From Streptomyces tardus (GTDB lineage: Bacteria > Actinomycetota > Actinomycetes > Streptomycetales > Streptomycetaceae): DNA of 64,000 bases. Positions 25,685-33,392 of the stretch are shown piece by piece (the first letter of the stretch is position 1; every line of letters starts with the position of its first letter). Location: contig NZ_JAELVF020000001.1 of the NCBI RefSeq assembly GCF_018101125.2, positions 2,399,234-2,463,233 of the forward strand, read 5' to 3'. Below the pieces are notes generated by a model that saw nothing but the letters and a program-made list of their open reading frames with translations, ran no database searches and had not been told where the DNA came from. The position numbers and the translations under genes were made by a program.

Positions 25685-25865
25685 GCCGTGTCTTCAAAGT
25701 CCCGTCTGCGTGGAGTGCCCTGGTGCGGCACCTCGCCGCGTTGTCGGTCGTCAGCGCAGCCCGCTGCGCTTTCCTCCCTCCGCCTTGCGATGCACCGCAC
25801 CAGACCCCCCACGCCCCCCACGCCCGCCTGGCGGCGGACGACGCTACTTTGAAGACACGGCCTAG
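25681..25865. mobile_element. 185-bp MITE-like element with perfect terminal inverted repeats
   Basis: The 20 bp at 25681-25700 are the exact reverse complement of 25846-25865 (outer end CTAGGCCGTG, inner end CAAAGT). The 145 bp between hold no open frame of note. CTAG occurs at both ends, so the target duplication may be TA or CTAG. Structure is that of a non-autonomous miniature transposable element (known from Streptomyces, usually mobilised by an IS of the same terminal sequence). It is inserted at the very end of the exporter gene. Confidence 0.9.
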
Positions 25866-26073
25866 TGCGGGGGAAGCCCGTACGGCCGTGACGGGTACGA
25901 CGCACCACCCAGACCGCGGGGCCGCTCAAGGGAGTTGAGCGGCCCAGCGGTCTGGCGTGCGGGTACGGGCCGGGCGGGTACGGGCCCCGGGCGGGTACGG
26001 CCGGGCGGGTACGGCCCGGGCGATCCGGCGGGTGCGACCCGGTGGGTACGGCCCCGGCGACCCGGTGGGCGCC

Positions 26074-27237
26074 TCAGCGGGCGGCCTCCGCGAGGATCCC
26101 GGCGGCCCGGCGCACCCCGCCCGCGGCGCGGAAGGTCTCGCCGATCCGGTGTGCGGCGGCGGCGTGGCCGCCCGAGGCGTCCAGCACGGCGTCGATCGAC
26201 TTCGCCAGCCGCGCCGCGTCGACGCGGGTGAAACGCACCCGGACGCCTGCGCCCGCCCCGGTGACCAGGCCGGCCACGATCGGCTGGTCGTCCCGGATCG
26301 GGGCGACCACCAGCGGTACGCCGTGCCAGAGCGACTCGCACACCGTGTTGTGCCCGCCGTGGCAGACCACCGCGTCCAGCCTCTCCAGCAACGGGAGTTG
26401 GGGCACCCGGGGCAGCGCCAGCACGTTCTCCGGCAGCTCGGAGGGGAGTACGCCGGCAGGGTCGACGACGATGCCGCGCACCCGTGCCGCCAGGCTCTCC
26501 AGCGCGGTGACGGCCTCGTGCAGGAAGCGGCTTCCGGCGTCGTCGTTGGCGGTGCCGAGGGAGACCAGCACGGTCCGTCGCCCGTCCTCCTCCAGCCACT
26601 CCCAGGGGAAGTCGGCGTCGGAGGCGCGCGGGGCGATGGCCGGGCCCACCAGATGCACCCGCTCGTGGGGCATCTCCACGTCGGGGCCCAGGAACGCGGC
26701 CGTGGTGAAGGCGATGACGCCGTGCGGGGAGAAGCGCGGGTCGTGGTGTGCGCGGGTGTCGCCGTGGCGCTCGCGCAGACCGTCGAGCATGTCGCCGAGC
26801 CAGGCGGCCACCTTGGGCATGGAGGACAGCGGATCGATCAGTTCGGCGGAGGTCGTCGAGGAGGTGAACAGGGGCAGCCCGTGGCGTTCGGCGACCAGCG
26901 CGCCGGCGACCGCGTGCTGGTCGCTCACCACCACCTGCGGCGCGAACGCCTCGACGGCCGCCGCCACACCCGGGGCCATGGCGTCGGCGAGCGGTACGAA
27001 GAACTCCTCCCAGAGGAACCTGAACGCCGCGGGGCCGAGCAGGTCCGGGGGGCGCGTCAGATCGCCCGGGCCCGCGCAGTCGTACAACTGCGCCTGTGGA
27101 CCGAGGAGTTCGCGGAGCAGCGGTACGTGTCCGGCCCAGGCGACCTGGTGCCCGTCGGCGGCGAGCCGGTCGGCGACACCGCGCAGCGGGTTGATGTGCC
27201 CGGTCAGGGGAGGGACGACGAACAGGTGGCGGCTCAC
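26074..27237 (-). CDS. MGT-type glycosyltransferase (GT1), last gene of the PKS operon
   Basis: A 387-aa GT-B glycosyltransferase of the macrolide/UDP-glucuronosyl type. The N-terminal TGHINP holds the likely catalytic base His14. The C-terminal donor-binding signature VCHGGHNTVCESLWHG (HGGHNT 293-298) is followed by the PIRDDQP segment that contacts the sugar. Such enzymes move a nucleotide-activated sugar to a lipophilic hydroxyl. GTG start with GGAGG seven bases upstream; a further in-frame start lacks a site. It follows the hydrolase gene after 70 bp and is the last gene of the synthase operon, so glycosylation of the synthase product is the natural reading. Sugar and acceptor are unknown. 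Confidence 0.9.
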   Translation of the reverse strand: MSRHLFVVPPLTGHINPLRGVADRLAADGHQVAWAGHVPLLRELLGPQAQLYDCAGPGDLTRPPDLLGPAAFRFLWEEFFVPLADAMAPGVAAAVEAFAPQVVVSDQHAVAGALVAERHGLPLFTSSTTSAELIDPLSSMPKVAAWLGDMLDGLRERHGDTRAHHDPRFSPHGVIAFTTAAFLGPDVEMPHERVHLVGPAIAPRASDADFPWEWLEEDGRRTVLVSLGTANDDAGSRFLHEAVTALESLAARVRGIVVDPAGVLPSELPENVLALPRVPQLPLLERLDAVVCHGGHNTVCESLWHGVPLVVAPIRDDQPIVAGLVTGAGAGVRVRFTRVDAARLAKSIDAVLDASGGHAAAAHRIGETFRAAGGVRRAAGILAEAAR

Positions 27238-27307
27238 CGCTGGTCCTCCTTCGTCCGGACGCGCCGCCACCGCTGTCGGAGGTGCGCCCGGAACCCGTCG
27301 TGGGAGG

Positions 27308-28132
27308 TCATCCGGCCCTCGTGCTCGCGGCCGGAGTCCGGGCGTGGTGGTCGGCGACCCACTGGAGGATCAACTCGCGTGTCTCCTCGGTGCGTTCGAC
27401 CAGCACCGAGTGTCCCTGGTCCGGCAGCACCACGGTGCGGCAGGCGTCCAGCTTGGCCTCCAGCTCCGGGACCTGGGCGCTCAGTCCGCTCTCGGAACCG
27501 AAGATGGCCAGCACCGGGCAGCGCAGCGCGCTCAGTTCGTCGTCGACGACCGAGCCGGTGGAGACCTCCTCGGCCAGGGTCGTCGACTGGAGGATCCGGC
27601 TGGCGTTGCGCGACAACTTGGCGGTGTGGGTGCCGTGCTGGGCGGAGATCCAGTCGATCACCTCGTCCTTGCACAGCTGCCGCTTGGCGTCGCCGAGCCC
27701 TTCGGCCATGTGCTCGGTCCACACCCGCACCGGCGGCTCGGACTCGATCATCACGGCGGTGGCGACGCGCTCGGGGTGCCAGGCGGCGAGCGCGGTGGCG
27801 ACGGTGCCGCCGAAGGAGTTGCCGACGACGTGCACCGGACGCTCCTCGCCGAGCGACTCCAGGAGCGCGGCCAGGTCCTCGACGAAGTCGTCGAGCCGGT
27901 ACCCGGCGGCCGGCCGGTCGCTGCGGCCGTGACCGCGCAGGTCGTACATGATCACGTCCACCCCGGCCTGGGCGAAGGCGGGGCCGAGCGTGAAGTAGTA
28001 GCTGGCCAGGCTGTCGGTGAGCAGCCCGTGGACGAAGACGACCACGGGCGGCTCGCCCTGCGCGCCGGGATCGCGCACCGCGTCCAGCCGCTGGACATGG
28101 GTGCGGATGGTGCGGGTGGCGAGTTTGGCCAT
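27308..28132 (-). CDS. alpha/beta-hydrolase, candidate chain-release enzyme
   Basis: A 274-aa alpha/beta-hydrolase: oxyanion HG (VFVHGL, about residue 35), YDLRGHGRS after strand 4, nucleophile elbow GNSFGG with Ser106, and His in DQGHSV near the C terminus. The acidic member is probably the Asp/Glu in FGSESG, where the usual Asp is replaced by Glu or Ser; this needs a structural check. Its ATG is 3 bp from the ACP stop, so it is in the operon. Off-loading of the acyl chain from the carrier protein, or transfer to an acceptor, fits the context; no standard thioesterase domain is present in either synthase. Confidence 0.85.
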   Translation of the reverse strand: MAKLATRTIRTHVQRLDAVRDPGAQGEPPVVVFVHGLLTDSLASYYFTLGPAFAQAGVDVIMYDLRGHGRSDRPAAGYRLDDFVEDLAALLESLGEERPVHVVGNSFGGTVATALAAWHPERVATAVMIESEPPVRVWTEHMAEGLGDAKRQLCKDEVIDWISAQHGTHTAKLSRNASRILQSTTLAEEVSTGSVVDDELSALRCPVLAIFGSESGLSAQVPELEAKLDACRTVVLPDQGHSVLVERTEETRELILQWVADHHARTPAASTRAG

Positions 28133-28135
28133 CGC

Positions 28136-28453
28136 TCAGCCCTCCGCTTCGACGCGGTTGAGGGAGTCGACGACGAAGTCGACGAGCTCGCCGATGGTCA
28201 GCTCGATGATCTGCTCCAGCTCCAGGTCGGCGATGAACTCGGCGAAGTTGATCCGGTCGCCGAAACGCTCGCGCAGCTGGCCGGAGAGCGTGACCAGGTC
28301 GATGCTCTCCAGCTCCAGATCGTGGTGGAACGTGGTCTCACGGGTGATCTCGGCGTCGTCGAACCCGTACTCCTCCAGCAGGGTCCGCAGCATGCCGGTG
28401 ATGTCGGCCAGGATCTGGTCCGCGTCGGGCGTCAGCGCCCTCTCCGTGGTCAT
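28136..28453 (-). CDS. free-standing acyl carrier protein
   Basis: A 105-aa acyl carrier protein. The phosphopantetheine site is the Ser in ELESIDLVTL, the standard DSL-type turn with Glu-Ser-Ile. The surrounding four-helix pattern (helix 2 rich in Leu/Glu) and size are typical. It overlaps the stop of the second synthase by 4 bp (ATGA) and stands 3 bp before the hydrolase, so it is co-expressed. Only one integral ACP is found in the synthases, so this one probably serves in loading, a late transfer or handing over to the hydrolase. Which is not visible. Confidence 0.92.
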   Translation of the reverse strand: MTTERALTPDADQILADITGMLRTLLEEYGFDDAEITRETTFHHDLELESIDLVTLSGQLRERFGDRINFAEFIADLELEQIIELTIGELVDFVVDSLNRVEAEG

Positions 28454-31400
28454 CGTGCGTCTCCCGTGGTCGAGCGGTTGGGTGTGGGGGCGTGCGGTGG
28501 TGCGGCCAGGGAGCCGTCGGCCGAGGTCCAGGCGACGACGTACCCGCGGTCCGGAAGGCCCGGTGGGTTGCGCAGCTCCCGGGTGCGGACGTGGTGGGAG
28601 GCACCGCCCGCGAGGACCGTCAGCACCCCGGTGCCCGCATCGTGTGCGCGTACCTCGAAGTCCTGGGGCCGGCCGCCGAGCCCGGTGCCGCGAGCCTTCG
28701 CGACGGCCTCCTTGGCGGCCCAGAACCGGGTGAACCACAGGGCCTCGCCGTCCGCGCCGGCTGCCACCAGAGCGTCGAGCAGTACGAGTTCGGCCTCGGT
28801 GCACGCCAACTCCCGCGTGGCGCGCGGGCGTTCGACGACCTCCTCCAGGTCGATGCCGACCGGGCCGCGCGAGGCGATCGCGACCCCGGTCTCGCCGCAG
28901 TGCGCGATCGAGACGGTCAGTTCGCCCAGCTTGCGGCCGTGCACCCCGCTCGCGTATGGGCGGCCGGTGGCGTCGTTGGCGAGGGCGACCTCGGCCGGGT
29001 AGATCTCCTCGCGGTCGCTCTCGCCGCTGCCGCGCCCGGCCTCGGCGGCCTCCCGCCAGAGCAGTTCGCGCACCGCGTCCTTGGCGGCGATCCGGCCGAG
29101 CAGCCAGCGGCGGCGACGGGTCGGCGCGAGCTCCTCGTACGCCGCCCGTTCGGCGGAGCCGCAGACGTTGCGCATGATCAGCCCGCGCGTGGCCAGGTCG
29201 GGCCACCGCTCGTGGACGGCGGTCCAGCCCTCCGGCTCGATCTGGGAGAGCGTGTGGTGGCCGGGGAAGCGGTCCACCGCGCGGATACCGGGGTCGGTGT
29301 CGAAGCGGCGGTCCGTCCAGCCGTCGAACTCCGCCCACACCCGGCCCCGGTGGACCAGCTGCATGTCCGCGGTCAGGGAGTTGTCGGTGAGATCGGTGAT
29401 GCGGATCAGGCATTCGAGACGTTCGCCGGGCGCCGGCTGCGGCCCGTGGAAACGGATCCGGCGCATGCCCGCGGGGAACACGGTGGTGCGCTCGGTGAGC
29501 GTGTCCATGATCCAGAAGCCGAGCAGCTGGCCGACGTTGTCCAGCAGCGCGCCGGGTGTGGAGAGCGAGACGAGGTCACCGCGCACATGGCGTTCGCCGA
29601 TCGCGGTGAGTCTCTCGACCCCCTGGAAGAGCGGGCCGTGGAACATCCAGCGCTCGCTGTAGAGGCGTTCGGCCGTGAACTGCGGAACATGCTCGCTCTC
29701 GGGCGCGAACTGCCAGGGGGCGGGCGCCTGTTCGCCATCCGAGTGCTCGAACCCGGCAGCGGTTGGGGCCAGTTCGACGGTCGCCTGGCTGTACCCGGTC
29801 AGACCGACCACCATGCGGTCGGCGGCCGTGCGCTCGACGGTGACGGGCAGTGTGCGGGAGGGGATCGCCTCGATCCACTGCAGCAGCCGTACGTCGTGCA
29901 CCGCGACCGCCCGGGTGCCGGGCGCGGCCTGCTCGGCGAACCGCATCAGATGGGTGATGACGGTGGTGGCCGGCACGATCGGCCAGCGGTCGCCCTCGTC
30001 GGGCCAGCCGGGGCGCTGCCGGAAGAAGCAGTGGTCGAGCAGATAGGGCATCCGGTCGACGTCCACCCGCAGTTCGGTGGGGTGCGTCGCGGCGGGCGAC
30101 CCGCCGGCCGCGCCGGGGCGCGGCGGCTGCGCGGGCTGCGCGGGCTGCCGGGCCGACCGCTGTACGGGCTGGCCGGGCTCGCCGGGGTGTACGGGCTGTC
30201 GTGCCGGGGCCGGTACGGCTCGTACGGGCTGACCCGCCGAACGGGCGCGGCCGGCCTCGATCAGCTCGCCCGCGACGGACGCGGTGTCCTCCAGCAGCGC
30301 CGCCAGCTCACCCGCGAGCGGGAACCTGTCGGCCCGGTCCGCGAGTTCGGCCAGCGCGCCGCTCTCCCCGCTCCCACCGCCGGTCGCGCCGACTGCCGGA
30401 CGGCTGCGGCGCTCGCCGAGCACGCCCCTGGACTGCGGCGGCAGCGAGACCAGCGGACCGCCGAGGTCCAGCCGAACCGTCGGACGTACGCCGTGGGTCG
30501 ACGCGGCCCGCGTGCCGGCGGTGGTCGTCGTGGTCGCGGCGGCCGGAACCGTGGCGCCGGCCCGTGCGGTGCGGTCGCCGGCGAGGGCGGGCAGCGGGGT
30601 CACGTCCGGTGAGCCGCCGTCCACCCACAGCGCGGTGGCGACCCGGCGCAGCTGCGCCAGGCTGTCGCGGGCGCCGACGTGCGCGGGTACCACCAGCCGG
30701 TCGTGGCCGGCGAGGGTGTCGTCGATCAGCGAGCCGATCTGGCCCGCGCCGAGCGTCAGGAACGCGCGGAACCCGTCCCGGTGCATCGCCTCGATCATCA
30801 GCCGGAAACGCACCGGCTCCAGCAGATGGCGTACGAACAACTCCCGTACGGCGTCCGCCTCACGCGGGTACGGCGCGGCCAGCGTCGCCGACCAGACCGG
30901 CGTCTGCTGCGGGTTGAGCGTGTAGGTGTCGGCGGCGGCCCGGATCGGGTCGAGGTACGGCGCCAGCATCGGGGTGTGGAAACCCGAGCGGAACGGCAGG
31001 ACCTGGCTGATGACGCCCTGGGCGCGCATCCTGAGCACCAGCTCCTGCACCGCCTCCTCGGGGCCGCAGACCATCGCCTGGTTGGGCGCGTTGTCGTGCG
31101 AGAGCACGACGTCCTCGCGTCCGGCCAGCTCCTCCAGCACCCGCTCGGCGGGCATACCGAGCACACCGAAGGCGACACCGGGGACGTTCAGCGCGTCCGG
31201 TTCGAAGGCTTCCAGGAAGGCGTCGACCTCGTCCGCCGCGTGGATTCCGCCGGCGGCCATCGCAGTCCACTCGCCGACGCTGTGGCCCGCCACGGCGTCC
31301 GGTACGACACCGATGCGGCGCAGCGCCGCGTCCAGCAGCCGGCCCAGCTGGAAGACGGCCTTTCCGTGCCGGCCGACGTCGCCGACGGAGGAGTCGGCGT

Positions 31401-33384
31401 CGAGCGTCCAGGGCAGGCCGAAGTGCGCGGCCAGCTCCGCGACCTGCGGCTCGAACTCCGCTTCCAGCCCGGGGAAGACGAAGGCGGTACGGCCGCCGCC
31501 GAGCTTGCCGAGCAGGGGCTGCGGGCTGAACCACACATCGGTGCGTCCGCGCCACGGCTTGCCCTTGGCGACAGCCCTGCGGGCCAGCTTCAGCCGCCGC
31601 GCGTCCGGCGCGACGATGCCCAGCCGTACGGGCAGCCCGTCCCCGGTCTGCCGTGTCGCCAGGCCGCGCGCCAGCACGGTGGCGTCGTCGGCGTCGAGCA
31701 GCTCGGCCAGCGCCTCGGTGGTCGGCGCGGCGAGCCGCAGCACCGGCTCAGGCTCGCTGACGACCACGGCGGGCGCGCTCCGATCCGCCGACGGCGCGGC
31801 GGCGGGCGGGGCGGCAGCGGCGGCACGGGCCGGCTGCTCCAGTACGACGTGTGCGTTGATACCGCCGAAGCCGAACGCGTTGACCCCGGCGCGACGCGGT
31901 GCGCCACTGGCCGGTGCGGTCCACGGTCGTGCCTCGGCGAGCGGCGCGAACCTGGTCGAGCCCAGCGCCTCGTGCGGCTGCTCGCAGTGCAGGGTCGGCG
32001 GCAGCGTCTCGTGGTGGACGGCGAGCGCCGCCTTGATCAGACCGGCGACACCGGCCGCCGGCATGGCGTGCCCGATCTGCGACTTCACCGAGCCGATCGC
32101 CGGGCGCACCGCCTCCTCGCCGGTCCCGTCCTGCGGCGCGGCGGGGCCGAACACCGTTGCCAGCGTGGTCAGTTCGGCACGGTCGCCGGCCGGGGTGGCC
32201 GTACCGTGCGCCTCCAGCAGACCGATCGAGTCCGGCGCCGCCGGGTCGAGGCCGGCCGCCTCCCACGCCTGGGTGACGGCTCGTACCTGGCCACCGGGGT
32301 CCGGGTTGAGCAGGCTCGCCGAACGTCCGTCGCTCGCCACGCCGGTACCGGAGATCACCGCGTACACCCGGTCGCCGTCGCGCTCGGCGTCGGCCAGCCG
32401 CTTGAGCACGACGATGCCGGTGCCCTCGCCGATCAGCACACCGTCCGCGTCCGCGCTGAGAGGACTGATGCGCTGGCTGGGGGAGAGCGCGCCGAGCTGG
32501 CTGAACACGCTCCACAGGGTGATGTCGTGGCAGTGGTGGACGCCGCCGGCGAGCATCACGTCGCAGCGGCCGGAGGAGAGTTCGCGCACCGCGTGGTCGA
32601 CCGCGACCAGCGAGGAGGCGCAGGCCGCGTCGACGGTGTACGCGGGCCCGCGCAGGTCGAGCCGGTTCGCCAGCCGGGAGGCGGCCAGGTTCGGGACCAG
32701 GCCGATCGCCGACTCGGGCTGCTCCGGGCCGAGTCGGTCGTGGAAGGCGGTGCGCACCGTCTCCAACCGGCCCTCGTCGACGTCGGGCAGCAGCTCGCGC
32801 AATGTGCTGACCAGCTGGTTCGCGGTGCGCACCCGCTGGTCCAGCCGCACCAGTCCGGGCGTGAGGTAGCCGCCGCGTCCGAGGATGACGCCGACCCGCT
32901 GACGGTCCTCGGGCAGGATGTCGCCGCCCGCGTCGAGCAGCGAGTCGTGGGCGACCTGGAGCGCGATGAGCTGGTCCGGCTCGGTGCCGGGGATCGACTT
33001 CGGCATGATCCCCAGGCGCGCGAGGTCGAACTCGGTGTCCTGGTCGCAGAATCCGCCGCGTCGGCAGTACACCCGGTCCGCCCGTCGGGCGTCCGCGTCC
33101 GCGCCGCCGTCGGGCTCGTAGAACTCCGCGCCCCAGCGGTCGGCCGGCACCTCGCTGATCGCGTCGACGCCCCCGACGATGTTGCGCCAGTAGGCGGCCA
33201 GATCGCGGGCGCCGGGGAAGAAGGCACCCATCCCGACGATCGCCACCGGCGTCTGCACACCGGCACCGGCCGTACCCGCGGCGCCCGTACCCGCGGCGCC
33301 CGTACCGGCGGCGCCTGTGCCCGGGGCGTCGGCGGTGCCCGAAGTCCCGCGCGACCGGGGGCTGTTCGGCGTGTCCGCAGTCAT
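28450..33384 (-). CDS. iterative type I synthase, KS-AT-DH-phosphopantetheinyl transferase
   Basis: A 1,644-aa megasynthase of PUFA/HglE type. Domains: ketosynthase about 45-515 (Cys255 in DAACASS, His393 in EAHGTAT, His439 in SQIGHA, so active); acyltransferase about 633-905 (Ser702 in GHSVGEW, His803); a long Ala/Pro linker to about 1095; a double-hotdog dehydratase about 1105-1360 (His1118, Asp1282 in the DxxxQ motif); and a C-terminal Sfp-type phosphopantetheinyl transferase about 1460-1600 (GIDLEE 1510-1515, WAAKEAVAK 1555-1563). The AT start reads FVFPGLEAEF where GQGSQ is usual. Fusion of the carrier-activating enzyme to the synthase makes the system self-sufficient. The N-terminal 40 residues are Gly/Ala/Thr repeats. 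ATG 33384, 8 bp after the stop of the first synthase. Confidence 0.93.
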   Translation of the reverse strand: MTADTPNSPRSRGTSGTADAPGTGAAGTGAAGTGAAGTAGAGVQTPVAIVGMGAFFPGARDLAAYWRNIVGGVDAISEVPADRWGAEFYEPDGGADADARRADRVYCRRGGFCDQDTEFDLARLGIMPKSIPGTEPDQLIALQVAHDSLLDAGGDILPEDRQRVGVILGRGGYLTPGLVRLDQRVRTANQLVSTLRELLPDVDEGRLETVRTAFHDRLGPEQPESAIGLVPNLAASRLANRLDLRGPAYTVDAACASSLVAVDHAVRELSSGRCDVMLAGGVHHCHDITLWSVFSQLGALSPSQRISPLSADADGVLIGEGTGIVVLKRLADAERDGDRVYAVISGTGVASDGRSASLLNPDPGGQVRAVTQAWEAAGLDPAAPDSIGLLEAHGTATPAGDRAELTTLATVFGPAAPQDGTGEEAVRPAIGSVKSQIGHAMPAAGVAGLIKAALAVHHETLPPTLHCEQPHEALGSTRFAPLAEARPWTAPASGAPRRAGVNAFGFGGINAHVVLEQPARAAAAAPPAAAPSADRSAPAVVVSEPEPVLRLAAPTTEALAELLDADDATVLARGLATRQTGDGLPVRLGIVAPDARRLKLARRAVAKGKPWRGRTDVWFSPQPLLGKLGGGRTAFVFPGLEAEFEPQVAELAAHFGLPWTLDADSSVGDVGRHGKAVFQLGRLLDAALRRIGVVPDAVAGHSVGEWTAMAAGGIHAADEVDAFLEAFEPDALNVPGVAFGVLGMPAERVLEELAGREDVVLSHDNAPNQAMVCGPEEAVQELVLRMRAQGVISQVLPFRSGFHTPMLAPYLDPIRAAADTYTLNPQQTPVWSATLAAPYPREADAVRELFVRHLLEPVRFRLMIEAMHRDGFRAFLTLGAGQIGSLIDDTLAGHDRLVVPAHVGARDSLAQLRRVATALWVDGGSPDVTPLPALAGDRTARAGATVPAAATTTTTAGTRAASTHGVRPTVRLDLGGPLVSLPPQSRGVLGERRSRPAVGATGGGSGESGALAELADRADRFPLAGELAALLEDTASVAGELIEAGRARSAGQPVRAVPAPARQPVHPGEPGQPVQRSARQPAQPAQPPRPGAAGGSPAATHPTELRVDVDRMPYLLDHCFFRQRPGWPDEGDRWPIVPATTVITHLMRFAEQAAPGTRAVAVHDVRLLQWIEAIPSRTLPVTVERTAADRMVVGLTGYSQATVELAPTAAGFEHSDGEQAPAPWQFAPESEHVPQFTAERLYSERWMFHGPLFQGVERLTAIGERHVRGDLVSLSTPGALLDNVGQLLGFWIMDTLTERTTVFPAGMRRIRFHGPQPAPGERLECLIRITDLTDNSLTADMQLVHRGRVWAEFDGWTDRRFDTDPGIRAVDRFPGHHTLSQIEPEGWTAVHERWPDLATRGLIMRNVCGSAERAAYEELAPTRRRRWLLGRIAAKDAVRELLWREAAEAGRGSGESDREEIYPAEVALANDATGRPYASGVHGRKLGELTVSIAHCGETGVAIASRGPVGIDLEEVVERPRATRELACTEAELVLLDALVAAGADGEALWFTRFWAAKEAVAKARGTGLGGRPQDFEVRAHDAGTGVLTVLAGGASHHVRTRELRNPPGLPDRGYVVAWTSADGSLAAPPHAPTPNRSTTGDAR

Positions 33385-33392
33385 CGGACCGA

